Positions 61,633 through 64,000 of a DNA stretch of 64,000 nt are shown one piece after another. The position numbers were made by a program, and so were the translations under genes. The DNA is from Daphnia carinata. Taxonomy: Eukaryota > Arthropoda > Branchiopoda > Diplostraca > Daphniidae. The stretch covers positions 10,843,768 through 10,907,767 of the forward strand of contig NC_081337.1 in the NCBI RefSeq assembly GCF_022539665.2. The letters run 5' to 3'. Each line of letters opens with the position of its first letter. The first letter of the stretch is position 1. The notes beneath the pieces are model-generated. The model worked only from the letters and a program-made list of their open reading frames with translations. It was not told the origin of the DNA and ran no database searches.

Positions 61633-64000
61633 ACAATGTAAAACAAGAAAACAAGAAAAGCCCATCAATATTGATAAACAGTTGACCGAAGAAAAGACAT
61701 AAAATGCGTAAATCCATCAGTACTATTGTTTACAAGTTGAGACAGTGCATCAAGCGAGACGGTACAGGGGCGAAATACAAGCGCGTACAACGCGCACGTC
61801 TACGGATACGCACACAAACAAGAGAGCTGGGTGGTCATTACTCATTAGTTTTTCGTGTAAACAGCACTAGCTGCAACCGCCGCCGCCGTCGGCTCTAATA
61901 ACAACGAGCATTGTGTATGTCATATCCCTCCGCCGTGTCTGTGTGTGTCCTGTATATATGTACGAAAGCCACGTAATAGTTAGGGGTGGACGTCATTCTT
62001 ACTACAAACGCAGATCCAGGAGCTGGAACACGTGTGCTATTAACGGAATGAAAAAGGGGATAATGGAAGACGATCCATCTCGTTTTGTGTACAGTCGTGG
62101 CATCAGCGGCACAATTAAAAAATGGTTCAGCAATGGCGCGGGTATTACATTTATAAATGAGGATAAGCTACAAAAAAAATCGCATAGGTGGGGGCGGTGC
62201 CCTAACGAGTGACGAAAAGCGCCAGATTTCAAAAGAAATGAAAATTAACGGCTGGAGGAAACAGGAAGAGCATGTGCAGCAAGGGCGGAAAGAGTCCTTC
62301 AAAAATGCCCTAATCATCTACAGCTTTTCTTTACTAATGAAAAAAAAAAAATACTCTTCAAAAGTTGTCGAATAAAATAAGAAGAGAAGAACAGATATGT
62401 TTTGAAACGAATAGTATTTATATCTACGCTTAGAACAAGACAGAAAGAATGGTAAGGGGAGGCCGAGTGGTATTATACTGAGGTGGATCGAGTATCCAGT
62501 TATTCTCGTTTTCGGGGTTTGATTAGTTTTGCGAAACTTTAGACAGCGAAGGCCGAACTTTTGTCATAGGCTGATGAAGCGTGCTACAACGGTGTCTGTT
62601 CCTATTCATCTCCTTACCCAGAGAGGGGGGTGAAATATTTCAAAGGGGGGAAGAGATATTCGTAACATTATCGAGATAAGACTTATAGTGTTTGAGTGAA
62701 AGAGAGAGGAGAGCAAGCTATAGAGAGTGAAGTTGATTCATCGCCACTCCCTACTGGTGGCAGAGACAGCAGAAGAAAAGAAGTAGAAGAACCAGCTAGT
62801 GATGGGGGGGGGGGAGTTGGAAACGTTGGCGTGATGAAGACGAACGAGCTTCGGGACTGATGGATCGTTGTTTATAGGAGTTCGCTTTCCTATAGTGCTC
62901 CACATCGACGAAAACACCCCTCTCGTTTCTGCTGACGAACGGTCTCCTCCACATTCGATGTATGATATCTCGAAACAGATAAAAAAAAAAGAACTAAAAA
63001 AAAAAAAAAACACAAACAAACAAAAAAACAAACTCGAGCTGATGTGTCAATTACAGATAAAAGCAGCGGAATCTATTGCATTTCTCGGGTTGTTTATGTG
63101 TACACTTTATTCGCTCGCTTATTCTGCCTAACATGTCTGACGCGATATTGATTCGGTTAAAAGGCACATGTATGTACAAGGCTCTTCTCGAAGAAGACTC
63201 TCTATTCGCTCTAATGATACTACACTATATAACGGCCTTCGTCTCGTGTTTTAGTCGGGTCATGATCGATCGGGCTTTGGTAATTGCTATCTGGACTCTG
63301 GACTGGACTGACATACAAGACAGAGAGGGGAGTCAGAAGGGGGTCAATGCACAACGAGATACACGATATCGCCAAAATCCACCGTCCTTCATCTTGCTCA
63401 GCAGCAAATGTCACACAAACTCAGAAGCAACCGTAAACAAGAGTCATCTCATCACGGTTGCGTGTTGACTGGACGTGTCTGTGCGACAGACGGAGATCAA
63501 TCAGCTCCAGAATTGGAGAAAAAGAAAGAAAGAAAGAAAAAAACAACTCTAAAACGATAACAAGGTCACCAGTAAGGTATATTCACTTAACTTTGGGGTT
63601 AGTGTAGAAACCTTCGTAACGTCCAGGACTAAGACAACAATCAACTCTCGTCACCCTCGTTATCTATCATAAGGCTTAATTAACCAGATTAAAGAATCCC
63701 CTAGAGTGTATCGAAATCCTACTCAAATCCCGAAGAGTATTAGACAACGTATTGGCAGACAGCTTAACCCTTGTTGAGCTTCAGTGCATTGCAGCAACTC
63801 TGAGCAGACACATCAAAATCGGACGTGTTGTAAGCTCGCATGAATAATAATGCCATAATGCCTGCTGATGTTGGTTTTGATCGGTGAAGCAGTTTGAGCC
63901 CCAAAACTCTTGGATTTCTTCCGTTCTATTTTTTTTTTCACCCTTATTGTGTGTCAAATCCTTTTCATACGAGTATCTACAGACCCTGTTGTTGTTGTTG
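61633..64000. other. Non-coding region after the aminopeptidase
   Basis: No exon with recognisable similarity. It contains an AATAAA at 62371-62376, G runs near 62805-62814, short A/C-rich repeats near 63000 and a TTG trinucleotide run at the window end. It may include a 3' UTR of the aminopeptidase or of a - strand gene beyond the window. Confidence 0.4.

Overview
The window is nuclear DNA of an animal, most likely a branchiopod crustacean such as Daphnia. It carries about fourteen spliced protein genes with GT-AG introns, mostly 50-80 bp long. The gene set is metazoan (PTB, Shox, fibulin, gephyrin, HDAC3, SET), with no bacterial or viral genes. The exact species is inference. I rebuilt the gene models by eye from splice sites, reading frame and remembered family sequences. 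In every model except the fibulin and the uncertain short ORFs, the exon lengths listed sum to a whole number of codons.

Layout. 1-12 kb: a polypyrimidine-tract-binding protein gene (heph/PTBP, +) whose introns and probable 3' UTR are packed with poly-T, CT and other low-complexity tracts. 15.9-17.9 kb: a Shox-type paired-like homeobox gene (+) alone in a large non-coding region. 20.4-30.3 kb: a 29-exon fibulin-like extracellular matrix gene (-), with anaphylatoxin-like modules, about 20 calcium-binding EGF modules, Thr-rich inserts and a fibulin C-terminal module. 31.8-39.5 kb: SLC35E3 (-), TFIIH subunit p52/GTF2H4 (+) and the oxysterol-binding-protein relative OSBPL9 (+). 40.1-42.9 kb: a cytosolic Hsp70 with a heat-shock-type promoter (+). 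43.3-50.0 kb: carnitine O-acetyltransferase (-), the cohesion factor DSCC1 (+) and gephyrin (-). 51.9-56.3 kb: RPS15A (-), HDAC3 (+) and SET (-). 57.8-61.6 kb: a secreted M1 aminopeptidase N (+). The last 2.4 kb shows no gene I can support.

The genes are not an operon. They are compact and often arranged head-to-head (SLC35E3/GTF2H4, CRAT/DSCC1, RPS15A/HDAC3) or tail-to-tail (Hsp70/CRAT, DSCC1/GPHN, HDAC3/SET), sometimes with 3' ends that abut or overlap.

The strongest observations are as follows. (i) The PTB gene keeps the 34-nt exon whose skipping mediates PTB autoregulation in vertebrates, and here it is flanked by long CT and poly-T tracts that are candidate binding sites for PTB itself. 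(ii) One cbEGF exon of the fibulin gene contains a single-base frame break while the other 28 exons are in phase. (iii) A short antisense terminal-exon-like ORF with its own poly(A) signal lies just upstream of OSBPL9. I found no clearly new biological system.
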